Part shown: positions 11,872-22,654 of the stretch, one piece after another
Numbering within the stretch: the stretch's first letter is position 1
Layout: every line of letters begins with the position of its first letter
Source: Perca fluviatilis
Lineage: Eukaryota > Chordata > Actinopteri > Perciformes > Percidae
DNA: 64,000 nt
Assembly: GCF_010015445.1 (NCBI RefSeq)
Contig: NC_053126.1
Coordinates: 19,704,669 to 19,768,668, forward strand
Direction: 5' to 3'
Position numbers and translations under genes: made by a program
The notes under the pieces: generated by a model
Told to the model about the DNA's origin: nothing
The model's input: only the letters and a program-made list of their open reading frames with translations
Databases searched by the model: none

Positions 11872-13801
11872 AACAGGAGAGACATCTAACTTTGGCTGAG
11901 AGATGTCACTGTTCTTTTCTGTTAGTGGACCCCAAAAATGTGCTTTAGCAGTACCCTCAGCTGAAGGGATGTGCTACCCTCACTGAGAACACTGCACTTG
12001 TAAGCATAGGAGATGTGAGACATGTAACCACACTTCAGTCACAAGAGAAGAGGAGTTTTTCAGATTTCAAAGACAATGTTCCTCCTCATCCTTAAACTTT
12101 GTTGTTTTTTTAGCGTGATCACATACGTATTTTTTATTGTGGACCTGTAATTGTTTTGCTGTGTCCCTCGCCGTGCAATGAGTACTGTGCTTCCTGAATC
12201 TGCTAAGTCGTCTTGTGGCAGGGTGGACATTACTGAAACAAGTAAACCTGTATGAGGATCCCAGTGAATCTCACTGTTTGGGCATCTGTTTCACTTGTTA
12301 CAAAAGAACTGGTGCAATGGCATGAAGCAGCTGTCCCTCTGAGCCTTATCTTACTGCACACGTTGACTTGCTGCTTTTCTTTTAATTATTTTGTGTGTAT
12401 ATTTTCACTGTACCATCTTAAATGTGTTTCTCTGGTGCACCTGCCCTAAAAAAAAAAATCCACACTTCACAGCCATATTTTCAACAAACACTTAATTTAA
12501 ATGGGTAAAAGCTATTTCCACACAGTTTATTCTCCTTTTCTACACTGTAATAGATGGGGAAAGATGTCACTTGTAGTTTAATCACCACTAGAGGGAGTCA
12601 CCACTGAGCCACATAGTGAAAGCCTCCTACTGTGGTTTGACTACATTCTCTATCCCAGGGTTCAAAAATTGGCTAACATTTAATCAACTCTTACTGAGGG
12701 TTTTTAATACTGCTTTTGTTTTGCACGTCGGGATCAGCCAGGAAGTCAAACCAGTCAGTCAGATGAGGTGATGTGTTGCAAATGTATTGTCAAGCTCATT
12801 AAGACAAATGAAGATGATGGTGATAATGTTCATAAATTGGGCTGCTGTATACTAACTAAAGCTCATTTTGGTGCCAATAACCTCTAGTGGCCTTATGGTA
12901 AAAGAGCTGACTCATTATTTGTCTTCAAAAGTTATTACTGTACGGATTTCCATTGACTTTAGTTCTGGCTTCCCTCAGGGCCTGAGATGTGGCACTGAAT
13001 GATGTTTTTCTATCATTTCTTACATCATCGAGCATGATGTTGTTTTTAATCAGTTAGAAATGTCACTTCTAGCTTGCTGAGTTCTAGCTTTGTTTCAAAG
13101 TCTGTATCTCCAGACAAATCATGATTTAACATTGCATATGTAATGAAAACTAAAAAGACTGAGGTCTGGTCATTGGTTCAAACTACTGTGGAGTTGAACC
13201 AAAGAGAGTGACTTGTTCTTCCTTGTGCTTTTCAATCTTGAGAAATAAGGCATGAAACAACTTTATTGAAATGTTCATACGTTGAAACGGCATATTAGTG
13301 TAAAATGATGTGAGTGTAATGTGGTCATTCACCACATCAGACTCGCATCATGGCCACACAGCCTTGAGGCATTTTTACTTTGTAAGCCCAGGTTATTTGT
13401 GAATGCTGCGTTCACAGTCTGAAGTTATTCCTTTTTATAAAGTCAAACAAGTGGCTAGAGATTTAAGGGGATTGGTTTTAGCTACATTCAGTACTGTACT
13501 GAGAGAACGTCATTAATGATATCAACATTTTGGTGCCTTTAACATAGTCACATTACATGTCCGCCTTTTCTTTTGCTTTGCATTTATTTTATACTGTTGA
13601 ATCAATGACTAATATGTTCAGCAAAGTTATACTGTATCCGTATGACGCTTGCTTAGAGTACTTGTTTTCTTTGATAGTTTTTTTTATAATACTTTAAATG
13701 TGTCTATAGACCATTCATCAAACATCTTAATTTGAAGCCATCACGTACTCTATACTGACCGACCATTTTTGAGTCTTAACCAGTGTCTTATGTCTAATAA
13801 A
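11872..13801 (+). other. Probable stard3 3' untranslated region
   Basis: No coding exon is visible. The first clear AATAAA after the stop codon is at 13796-13801, which would give a 3' untranslated region of about 1.9 kb. An earlier variant signal cannot be excluded, so the end is provisional. Confidence 0.45.
13796..13801 (+). terminator. Candidate stard3 poly(A) signal
   Basis: AATAAA in CTAATAAAATATA; it is the first canonical hexamer I see after the stard3 stop codon. Confidence 0.4.
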
Positions 13802-14570
13802 ATATATAAACTCATGACCAGCTTCCAAGCCTCATTCAACTTGCAGTCAAAACCAGTTCTTAATATAAACCTCTTGCTTTATCCATTTCATACTCTGTAT
13901 ATTGTTTTTGTATACAGTACGTATGTATTTATATCTTGTATGACCTTTTACCTTCCCCCTAATGTGATACTGAATGACTGTTATATCATGGTAGTTTCTA
14001 CCCCTATATTTTCATATTGGATCCTGGGGGGGGTTTATGTCATGAACAATAATACCATGTGACATGAGCCTATGTCACATGTGTGTCAGCCTGTTGCAAC
14101 GTTCACAATGCTTAACCAGACTTCTGCTTTTTCTTTGAAAGACTTTTGTAAAATCAGAAATCTTCTGAAATTCAAAGTAATCCACATGTATACAGATTCA
14201 TGGTTAAGTGATCTCAGTGATGCAATGAATTTAAATAATCCTTAATACAGCTGTGGTAAATTGGACATAGAGTATGTAATCAGACCTACTGTTAAAAAGG
14301 AGATGTGTTGTCCTCAGGGAAAAACCAAATGCTAAGGACAAGGGCTGGAGCAGCTCACATGATTATGTTGTGACTGTCTTCTGAGGCTGTGGGTGTGTGA
14401 ATGTGTTTTTTTTTTTTTTAAATCGATGAGAGAGGGAGCGCCTCACTGCACTCTTTGTCCCCTTCGTAAGGCTGATGAGAAGCACCAGTCCTTGGGCTGC
14501 CATCTGCCTGAGCATCTCTACCCGGACAGGCTCTGGCTCATGATCTGGATGTGGAGCCCTGACTGGGCCC
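13802..14570. other. Intergenic DNA between stard3 and the melanoregulin-like gene
   Basis: AT-rich DNA with short uninformative open frames only. It ends just before the TATA box of the next gene. Confidence 0.6.
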
Positions 14571-14577
14571 TATAAAT
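14571..14577 (+). promoter_or_regulatory. TATA box, candidate promoter of the melanoregulin-like gene
   Basis: TATAAAT, preceded by a GC-rich GGGCCC, about 430 bp upstream of the start codon. The distance implies a long or spliced 5' untranslated region. Candidate only. Confidence 0.35.
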
Positions 14578-15003
14578 GGGAAGCTGAAAATTAGGTAGAG
14601 TTTGAGGATCAGTGACTTGTTTTGTAACTTTTTTTTAACCTGATTTTCTTTTGATAATTTTTACCAGATGCTCTTCCTCTGAGAGCGAAACCAGATCATT
14701 AAGATTCATTCTAGTGGACCACATGTTGTGACAGGTGCCTTTTCTTACTTTGCCAAATCTTTTTTGATACATAGGCTGTGAATAAGGTCTCCTTTCTAAG
14801 GAGAGAGCATCTACAGCACAGAAGCATTGTGAAATTAAAAGCAAACCAGCTGAGTTCGTACATATCAGACCAGACTCACCACTGGAATCAGCTTTACTAT
14901 TGCTTGAAGAACCAAGGAAGTTGTTCTACCTTTCAAAGAACTGAAGTCCGATTTACGTCTGGATTATCAACCATTGTGAACACCTGCTACCCACTGACTC
15001 TAG

Positions 15004-17231
15004 ATGGGTTCAGCATTTAAGAAGCTCTGCTGCTGCTGCTGCTGCGATAGTGGTGACGACGATGACGAAGATGAGGAAAAGCAGCCTTTAATGCCGTAAG
15101 AAGACCACCAACCACTCTAACACAATTATCAGCATTTACACATAATCGAACAATGCACCAAAAATGTATTTTATAGTGTCAGTATGTACTGTAATTATCA
15201 TGTGTCACCTTTGATTATGTATGTACATCCACTGTATGAAAGTGTATTTATTGCTTGTGTGTGTTGGCTAACAGTCAGGATCCGTTGGAGTATTTTAACC
15301 GTGAAGTCCAGAAGCGTCGTGATGAGGAGACCAACCTGTGGAGTGAGCCAGGAGACCCCAGCCACTCGGAGAGAGATGACGACCGGGTCCTATACGGCCT
15401 GCTGCAGGCCAGGAACAAGACCCGCATGGGATCCACGGTATGTGAGGAAAGATTTTCTTGACACAGATTAGAGTCTTGAGGCTTTATTCAATCATGGTAA
15501 CCTGAAGTTGAAAAAAAGAAACATCAGTGAAAAAAGAACTCCAGTTGACTCTAACTGGTGCAAAAAAGGTCTGAAATGTAACTACAGAAGGTGCAAAAGA
15601 GTCAAAAAAGTGCAACAGACAGAAAAAATGAATGACAAATCATCTTAAGCTGTATAAAATGATTATGGTCTGTCATTCAAACCAGCTATGGTGCAGCAGG
15701 ACAATGGTGAAATGATCTAATTACAAGAGAGTAGACCGGAAGAGCCTCTCCTATGAAAGAAATTCAGCAGGCTGAAAGAAATTGTTTTTACAGCTTTGTC
15801 CTTTTCTCATTCAGGGCTATCGCCGACTAAGTATTGGCATCGATGCCATGAGAGATACCCGTCGAGAGGTCAGAGACAAATGGAAGACAGTCATGGAGAA
15901 CTTAGGTAACGCTGAACAGATGAGATGTGGGACAGATTTACACTTCTGCATACAGAGTAACGGGACATGGTTTGCCTTCTTCTCTAGGTTTCACGGCGGA
16001 GGCCGACTCGCTGCTGACGGTGTCTGCTGGAGCCTCATATGACCGTATGCGTAATGCCCCCGCAGCACGTGCCATGCTTAATACGCTCCACAGTGAGACT
16101 TCCATCTTCAGCAGCAGAGAGCCACCACCAGAGAGATATCTACTAATCCTGGTGAACTTTGAACTCCTACTGATCCCTCAAGTGAAAGTGCCATTGCTGT
16201 GACCTAGAGGTTATGGTTAAAAAAGCACCCTTGGGTGGTGTGAGGCATATCACTCATCCTAATCATGACCTAACCCAAAATGAGGGCGTGTTTACTCCGT
16301 CCCTGTGCTTCAGGCCATAACGAAGGGTACTTTTCCTCAACCCCTTGCAGCTGTCTTGTTAAAGGGATACGCCACCGTTTGTTGAAATAGGGCTTATCAC
16401 GGTCTCCCCTAGCTGTAGATAGGTGGGCCAATGCATCTTTTGTGCATGCATTGTTTTAGTCCGGTGCAACACCGGTAGCGCCGCCGCTAGTTAGCTTAGC
16501 ATAGTGAATGGAATCCTATGTTGCCGGTTAGCATGTTGTGAGTAAAAGTGAGCCGACAAAAAAAACAACCTAATTACTTGCACTAAGAGAAAGAATGCGT
16601 TGGCCCACCTATCTACAGCCAGGGAAGACCGTGATAAGCCCTATTTCAACAAACGTACGGCATATTCCTTTAAGTTGGTCTAACTGCAACTTCAGTATCC
16701 AAAAATCCATTTAGCTCCTGTTACCTGTGTCTCTCAGGCTAGGGGCATGAACTCAGGATGAACTAATGGGGAATTCTTTCCCAGTTGCAGAGAAGGTATT
16801 GGGTATCATTCAACAGAGGCTTATCTTATCATCTTGAATTGGTCAAAAGATCAATTAATCAAGATTCTTCCAGAGGTTCAGATCACAGCTCTGGATGATA
16901 TAGGTTGACATAAACTAGTAAAAGACACTAACCCCTTTAGCACCCATGTTCTGACAATAATCACATTCAGTTTCGCTGCTTCAACCACTTATTCTCTTTC
17001 TTTACCTCTTCATAGGATCGTCTCCTGTATCTAGATATAGCTGAAGATTTTCTGGAAAAGGCAAGGAGCTTCTATCCTCCAAAGGATGATTCTGACGAGG
17101 AGGAGTCGGGCCTTGCCATAAACCTGCCGTTGCTGCTGGCCAGGGTAGAGGCCATGAACGGAAAAGGCAATGAAGAAGAAGATGAGGACGAGAGCGGAGG
17201 AGATGATGGAAACTTAAGTGACAGATCTTAA
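15004..17231 (+). CDS. mreg-like: Melanoregulin-like protein
   Basis: Melanoregulin is a membrane-associated adaptor in the trafficking of melanosomes and other lysosome-related organelles. Five coding exons join in phase (15004-15095, 15275-15437, 15815-15905, 15988-16151, 17016-17231), giving 241 residues against about 214 in human melanoregulin. Family signs are: an N-terminal cysteine cluster (six consecutive Cys at residues 9-14, likely palmitoylated); an acidic stretch followed by QPLMP; NLWSEPGDPSHSERDDDR, close to the family's NLWSMPHDVSHTEADDDR-type segment; TRREVRDKWK; LGFTAEADSLL; and ERYLLILDRLLYLDIAEDFL. The C-terminus is longer and more acidic than in classical melanoregulin (EEEDEDESGGDDG). 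It is therefore probably a fish paralogue rather than the pigment gene itself. It lies head-to-tail between stard3 and tcap. The start ATG is the only one that puts the Cys cluster at the N-terminus. Confidence 0.88.
16359..16673. mobile_element. MITE with long terminal inverted repeats
   Basis: The left end (TTAAAGGGATACGCCACCGT onward) and right end are imperfect reverse complements for roughly 75-80 bp. Both contain TTGAAATAGGGCTTATCACG and a TAGATAGGTGGGCCAA-type block. There is no coding capacity. It lies in the last intron of the melanoregulin-like gene. The TTAA ends could be element or target sequence. Confidence 0.85.
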
Positions 17232-17935
17232 GATCTACTGGCTGCAATAATAATAAATGCATGGCAGGGGGCAGTAGTCATCAACCCTGGAGACATGGGT
17301 GATAGAAATGCATAGCTCTTACTTTCAAGTGTGTTGCTGCTTCTTGGACGCTTTAGGCTGAACGATTTTTTTTCTCTCCCACAACTGCACAGCTTGAGTC
17401 TTATTTTATTTTCACTAGTCAAAATCTAAAAGGGCTTTTTCAAATGTTCTGGTAAATGTTACAGTGGTATTAAATGTCTATCTTTTTTTCTGTCTACCAC
17501 AGAGTTTTATCAAGTTCTTAGCCTGTTGATTGTTCAGATGTTGTGAACCTTCAGGGTAGCGATGTTCCTTTGAGCAGAGCCTCTTTATGTTTTGTCCTAT
17601 GATTATCAACACACCTTCATCACATGATCGGTAACAACACTAAATAAATAGCCCAGTAATCTGATTTTCTTACAGTTTCACAAAAATGTGTGTTTGCATA
17701 ATTTATACTTTTAACTCATAGTCTGCATTTGGTTTCAAACATTTTGGAAAATAACAAATGGAAATACAGGACAGAATGTTGAACCATTTAAATTGGTTGT
17801 GTATGTGACTGAGGTGACTTAGGTAATGCATGAGGGTGTTTTTTTCCCCTTCAGCAATTAAATACCTAAAATGTGAAAGGTTTCTAGGCTAATATAGACG
17901 TTTGTGTATGTGTTCTTGTGTCCAGTTTATGATGA

Positions 17936-17941
17936 AATAAA
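17936..17941 (+). terminator. Candidate poly(A) signal of the melanoregulin-like gene
   Basis: AATAAA in GATGAAATAAAGTTCC, about 700 bp after the stop codon. A GT-rich sequence (GTACAGTGTC) follows. Confidence 0.5.
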
Positions 17942-18364
17942 GTTCCAGCCTAAAGCCTGTACAGTGTCACATGGTATGATAACTTCTCTGGGGCTGCCTC
18001 ATGTGAAGTGATATGAGTTTCCATTTATTAAAAACGTACACAAAGAAGAATAGAAGAGTTTGTATGACTATCGGCAAATCCGAAACTGAAATAGGATTGT
18101 GTGTCAAGTGTGTATTAAGCGATTCCATGGAAACTGTGGCACGAGAGCAACATTCCTTTTGAAATGGAACACAAGGGTCTTCTTCAGTCTGTTACTGTGC
18201 CCTCACGGTGCATGTCAGCTGTGTGTACCCATGACTGGCTTACACTCTGATCCACAGCCCTACCTTAAATCCTGGCCTTGTGCTGTCTGTATGGCGTCTG
18301 ACCATCCCTGAGGCCAGACCGGGTTGCCAGATGGATGGTGAAAAAGGAGTGTTGGTGGTCAGCT

Positions 18365-18420
18365 GCTTGGGGGGGGGGGGGTGTTGGTGTGTTTGGTTTT
18401 TTTGGGGGGGGGGGGGGGGG

Positions 18421-18476
<56 letters not shown>

Positions 18477-18544
18477 TCCCTCTCTCTTTTCTTTTTGGTC
18501 CCCCCCCCCCCCCCCCCCCCCTTTTTTTGTTGGGGGGCCGCCCG

Positions 18545-18592
<48 letters not shown>

Positions 18593-18612
18593 CCCCTCTT
18601 CTTTTCCCCCCC
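18365..18612. repeat. Homopolymer block: G runs followed by long C runs
   Basis: A run of about 20 G at 18405-18424 passes directly into about 50 C, then a CT-rich spacer, another C run, TTGGGGGGCC, and a second C run of about 45. This is extreme low complexity. It may be genuine, a collapsed or badly base-called repeat, or a read artefact. Confidence 0.9.
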
Positions 18613-19613
18613 CTTCCCCCCTTTTCCTTTTTTTGCCCCCTTCTCACGGGCCGGGCTTTATCCTGCAATTGCCCTTCTCCTCCCCCTCCCTCCTTCCGAC
18701 TCCCTGTCTCTTTCTCTGTGACAGCTCATTTAAATGTCACTTCCCAGCAGCTGTGGCAGCTCTGTTATGCAACAGAAAGCTCGTCTTGGCCAGGTGTGGC
18801 CTGCTGCTGGTGGAGGGATGACTGTGACAGTGACGATCACCGTGACATGGCTCACCTTATCACTGTTCACCTTTACACACCATTCACACCCCTGGCTTCA
18901 TTAGCATAGCATGACTCACCCAAAAACAGCAAGGAGGTGACAGCTATCTGATGCCCTTTTGCTGTTTTAGCAGGTGAATTCTCAAATTATAACTAAAACT
19001 CTGTGTACTGTCTCCTCTTTTTTTACAGTCTATTATTGCTCTGTGTCAAGTCGACTCTAAGAAGATAATCTCAACACTGAAGGACCTTGCATTGTAACTT
19101 ACTAGGTTTCTAAAGTGGCATTTCATCGTTGCTACGTTGTCATAACATGACTGAAGGCATGACCCCAAGGATGCCTATGGTGCTCTTCTTTTACCTCTGA
19201 CGCTAACCAATAAGCAATGTCACCCTGCTGAGAAGTCACAAGAAACTGAAATATTGCTGTACGTGACAGACAGGGAAAATAGCATTTACTGTAACTGTAA
19301 CATTAGATATACAGGGCATGGATAGTCAGTGGAAAGGAATGGCACTCATAGACAGCTATAAATTTAATGTCATCAATGTCATTAATGTCAAGATTTAGCA
19401 GATTGCTGATTTTTTATTTTTTTTCATAACTACATGTGAAACTAATGAAAAACACATTTAAAGACAGTGTGATTTATCTCATCAATAGGATCATTTATGT
19501 TGTGTGTGTGATATCTGATCTCTGTTATCTGATGATATCAGTACCTGATGTGGATGAATGAGTCAGAGTCAGGGACCGGTAGTAACATCACACCAACAGA
19601 CAACTGTCAGAGG

Positions 19614-19798
<185 letters not shown>

Positions 19799-20207
19799 GT
19801 TTCTTAGTCTGTAACCTGAGTTGATTATGGCTTGCGTGGCGCTCTGTCACCGGGGTAATGAATCACTGGGGATGGAGGAGCTCTCACTTGTACTGAGGCA
19901 GCGCACTGTAATGGCATTTAATGAGGGGGTTGGATGTTGTCACAGCTGTTGTATAAACTCTTTCTCAACTGTATTATGATTTTAAAGTCAGAAAGTCACA
20001 TAAAGTTCTATAGCTTTTCACCTTTTATCTTCAAATGACAGATGTGTTGTGGTTCTGATGCATACATATTTAACCTACTGCCTGAAATATCCTTTGTGTA
20101 TGGAAAACAGCTGCATCATTTCTGTCTTTCCACATCAATGCGGTGTCACTTGCTGCTTCATGTACATCAAGACCAAAACCTTATTAAGATTCCTCTCCAA
20201 AGACTAA

Positions 20208-20327
<120 letters not shown>

Positions 20328-20524
20328 GTTTATATAATGTCCATACAGAGTATCTCCATGATACTTTCCACTCTGACACCACAATCCCAGCTGAAGTGGA
20401 AAGTGCTGAGTGATTACAGAGAAGACTGGGCATACAATTCGAGAATCAGGGGGTTTTCAGCCCAATTACCCTTAACCCCTCCTCAGAGTTTGGACTTCCA
20501 GTTCTCAGGAACTGGGACACGGAG

Positions 20525-20603
20525 CACTTGGTGTCAAATGTCATTGCATACTGATTGTAGGGTGACAACATGGATCAGGAATAGCAACAGAACATCTATA
20601 AAA
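20525..20603 (+). promoter_or_regulatory. tcap: tcap promoter: paired E-boxes and TATA box
   Basis: TATAAAA at 20597-20603 lies about 195 bp before the start codon. Two E-boxes (CANNTG), CACTTG at 20525-20530 and CAAATG at 20535-20540, lie 57-72 bp upstream of it. A third, CAGCTG, is at 20388-20393. Clustered E-boxes near a TATA box fit a muscle gene driven by MyoD-family factors. That role is inferred from the motif and the gene's known expression. Confidence 0.55.
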
Positions 20604-20797
20604 GTCGAGGACAGACCAGAGCCCAGACAGAGACAGCACAAAGAGAGAGACAGAGAGAGCCAGGAGATACAGCCAGCTGAAGCATCACTGTCCCCTTGAA
20701 CAAACAGCCTAATCACAGACACAACACCAGACCTTAAGACTGATCAACAAGACCCAGTGGAGGCGATAAATCCAAGACAGATCTTCCTACAGCAGAG

Positions 20798-21620
20798 ATG
20801 ATGCCAGTCAATACCGTCCTGGAGAAGAGTAACGGTGTGGTGGTGGGAGCTGAGCTGACCTGCAGCCTATGGGAGGAGAACAAGGCTCACAGGGAGAGCT
20901 ACAGCGCTGACTGGCATAGTGTCAGTCTCAAGACTCAACCTCAGGACAGGTGAGAGCTCACAGACCAACCAAAAAAACATTCTGCTGGTCCCCTTAATGT
21001 GGTATGTGTCACCCCTGAATGAGAGGGGGAAAAGTTTCTATTTCTACTAATAACATTCTGGCTGTGATTTAAAATCTCCCTTACCATCATCAGATATGGA
21101 TTGAGATCTACTTGACAATTCTTGAAGAACTGTTCTCATATTGGAGGGCAGTTACAGTCTAATTAAGTAGGTAAATCACAGTGAGTGCTCCCACAGTTTC
21201 TAACTTCAACTTTTCTCTGATGCCCGCAGACAGACAATGAACATGAATGACGACTCTCGTAGGGAGACTCTTTCCCGGCAGTGGCAGGCCCGTCCGCTGA
21301 AACAGATCTGCCCCTCTGGTGTCTTCAGGGTGGGCACTGTGGAAAGAGGGGTGAGGGAGCACCAGCTGCTGCCAAAGAGAAAAACCCTCCCCTTGCCAAT
21401 CTTCACCCCCGCAGAGTTGGGCGTCAGGCTTGGACGTGGAGCCCCACACACCGAGGAGGACCTGCATACCTTCCCCACCCCAGACGGAGTCTGTCCCAGT
21501 AAGAGGACCGTGGACGAGATCACAAGAGACCTCCCCCCAGTCAAGCCAACCCTCATGGAGTTCTTCAAAGCACCCAGAGACCTGGGTCGCTCCATGTCTC
21601 AAGAGGCCCAGAGAGGGTGA
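20798..21620 (+). CDS. tcap: Telethonin (titin-cap)
   Basis: Telethonin is a sarcomeric Z-disc protein that glues together the N-terminal Ig domains of two titin molecules. Two exons (20798-20949 and 21230-21620) join in phase to give 180 residues, slightly longer than human telethonin (167). Identity rests on: an N-terminal half with LTCSLWEENKAHRESYSADW, matching the family's titin-binding segment; RGVREHQLLPKRKTLPLPIFTPAELG, matching the GLQEYQLPY...LPLPIFTPA core; EITRDLPPVKP; and the C-terminus RSMSQEAQRG, shared with mammals and containing the phosphorylatable serine. The two-exon structure also matches the family. Two tandem ATGs open the frame; I used the first, and the second would remove one residue. 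It follows stard3 and the melanoregulin-like gene on the same strand, as tcap follows stard3 in mammals. Confidence 0.95.
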
Positions 21621-22167
21621 AAAACAAAAAGAGAAAGAGGGGATGTTAGGGAGAGACAAGATGGGTGACAATTGGGAACGAATATGCATTGAACTATGTG
21701 TTTCAGGAAAGAGCATGACAAGATATATATATATATAGATTTATCTCATTTATTCATGACATTCATCCAAAACTGTACATTTTAGCACTATCTGTGTTTC
21801 TTGACAAGCACAGCACCAATCATTGTTGGCATTTGGTGGTCAGTGGTACTAGAAATGGTTAGGTGAAGGCATTGTGATGAAGAGGCAGGGTGTGTGTTCT
21901 CAGCTGTGCCATGGGCTGATCCCTGTCTGGGCTGGCCAGCTGGCCTCACCATATCACCGATCTCTCAGTGGAATCACTGCGACCCAACTATTTCTTAACA
22001 ATGCTGCATAAAACTTTTTGTTGCCTTTTATTTTGCATTGAAAAGTGCAAATATCCTCGTAGGGTAAATCAGAAGTGTTCTTGGAGATCAGATTAATGGA
22101 TTATACCTGTAAGAGGTGGTGAGGGGATTGCTTGCTCTTGGGAGAATTACTGGAATTGTTGGGTTTT

Positions 22168-22262
22168 TGTAAATTATAGAGTGTGGTCTAGACCTACTCT
22201 ATCTGTAAAGTGTCTTGAGATAACTCTTGTTATGATTTGATAAATAAAATTGAATTGAATTG
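22168..22262 (+). repeat. LINE/SINE-family 3' tail with (GAATT)n end
   Basis: Contains TATAGAGTGTGGTCTAGAC and ends in ATAAAATTGAATTGAATTGA. It matches the inverted copy at 3394-3510 and lies in or after the tcap 3' untranslated region. Confidence 0.6.
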
Positions 22263-22648
22263 AATGACACAGAAAGTGACAGATGGAAAATGATATGCAA
22301 AAGGAAAGAGGGAGAGTCAGACAGGAAGGTGAGGGGGTCTGGGTATGCAACTTCCAGGCCTCTACAGGCCCTTGACAATATATGTGAAGAGTACAGAATG
22401 CTCCTGTGTGAGCACACACTGCAGCTGTACATATGTGTGTTTGTGTGTGTGTGTGTGTGTGTGCCAGTTGACACTTCTAATTAGCAGAACTTAGGAAAAC
22501 TAATAACACACTGTGTATTAAGTGATCTGTCTTGTTAGTTGATATGTGGACAGATACTGTATTAGTTAAGAATGCCTGGTGTTCTGAATTAATTTGAAAT
22601 GTGTGCAATCATATTGAAATATTTTTCCTAGATATTTATATTTTTACT

Positions 22649-22654
22649 AATAAA
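22649..22654 (+). terminator. Candidate tcap poly(A) signal
   Basis: AATAAA in ACTAATAAAAGCTGAGC, about 1 kb after the tcap stop. A closer AATAAA near 22241 lies inside a repeat tail and may be used instead. Confidence 0.35.

Noticed and set aside
14393..14575. 60-codon frame before the melanoregulin-like gene
   Set aside because: It contains a poly-Phe run from a T tract and ends at the TATA box. No recognisable protein.
18240..18909. Several overlapping open frames of 128-209 codons encoding poly-Pro or poly-Gly
   Set aside because: They are translations of the G and C homopolymer runs, open in several frames and both strands at once, with no sequence outside the runs resembling a protein.
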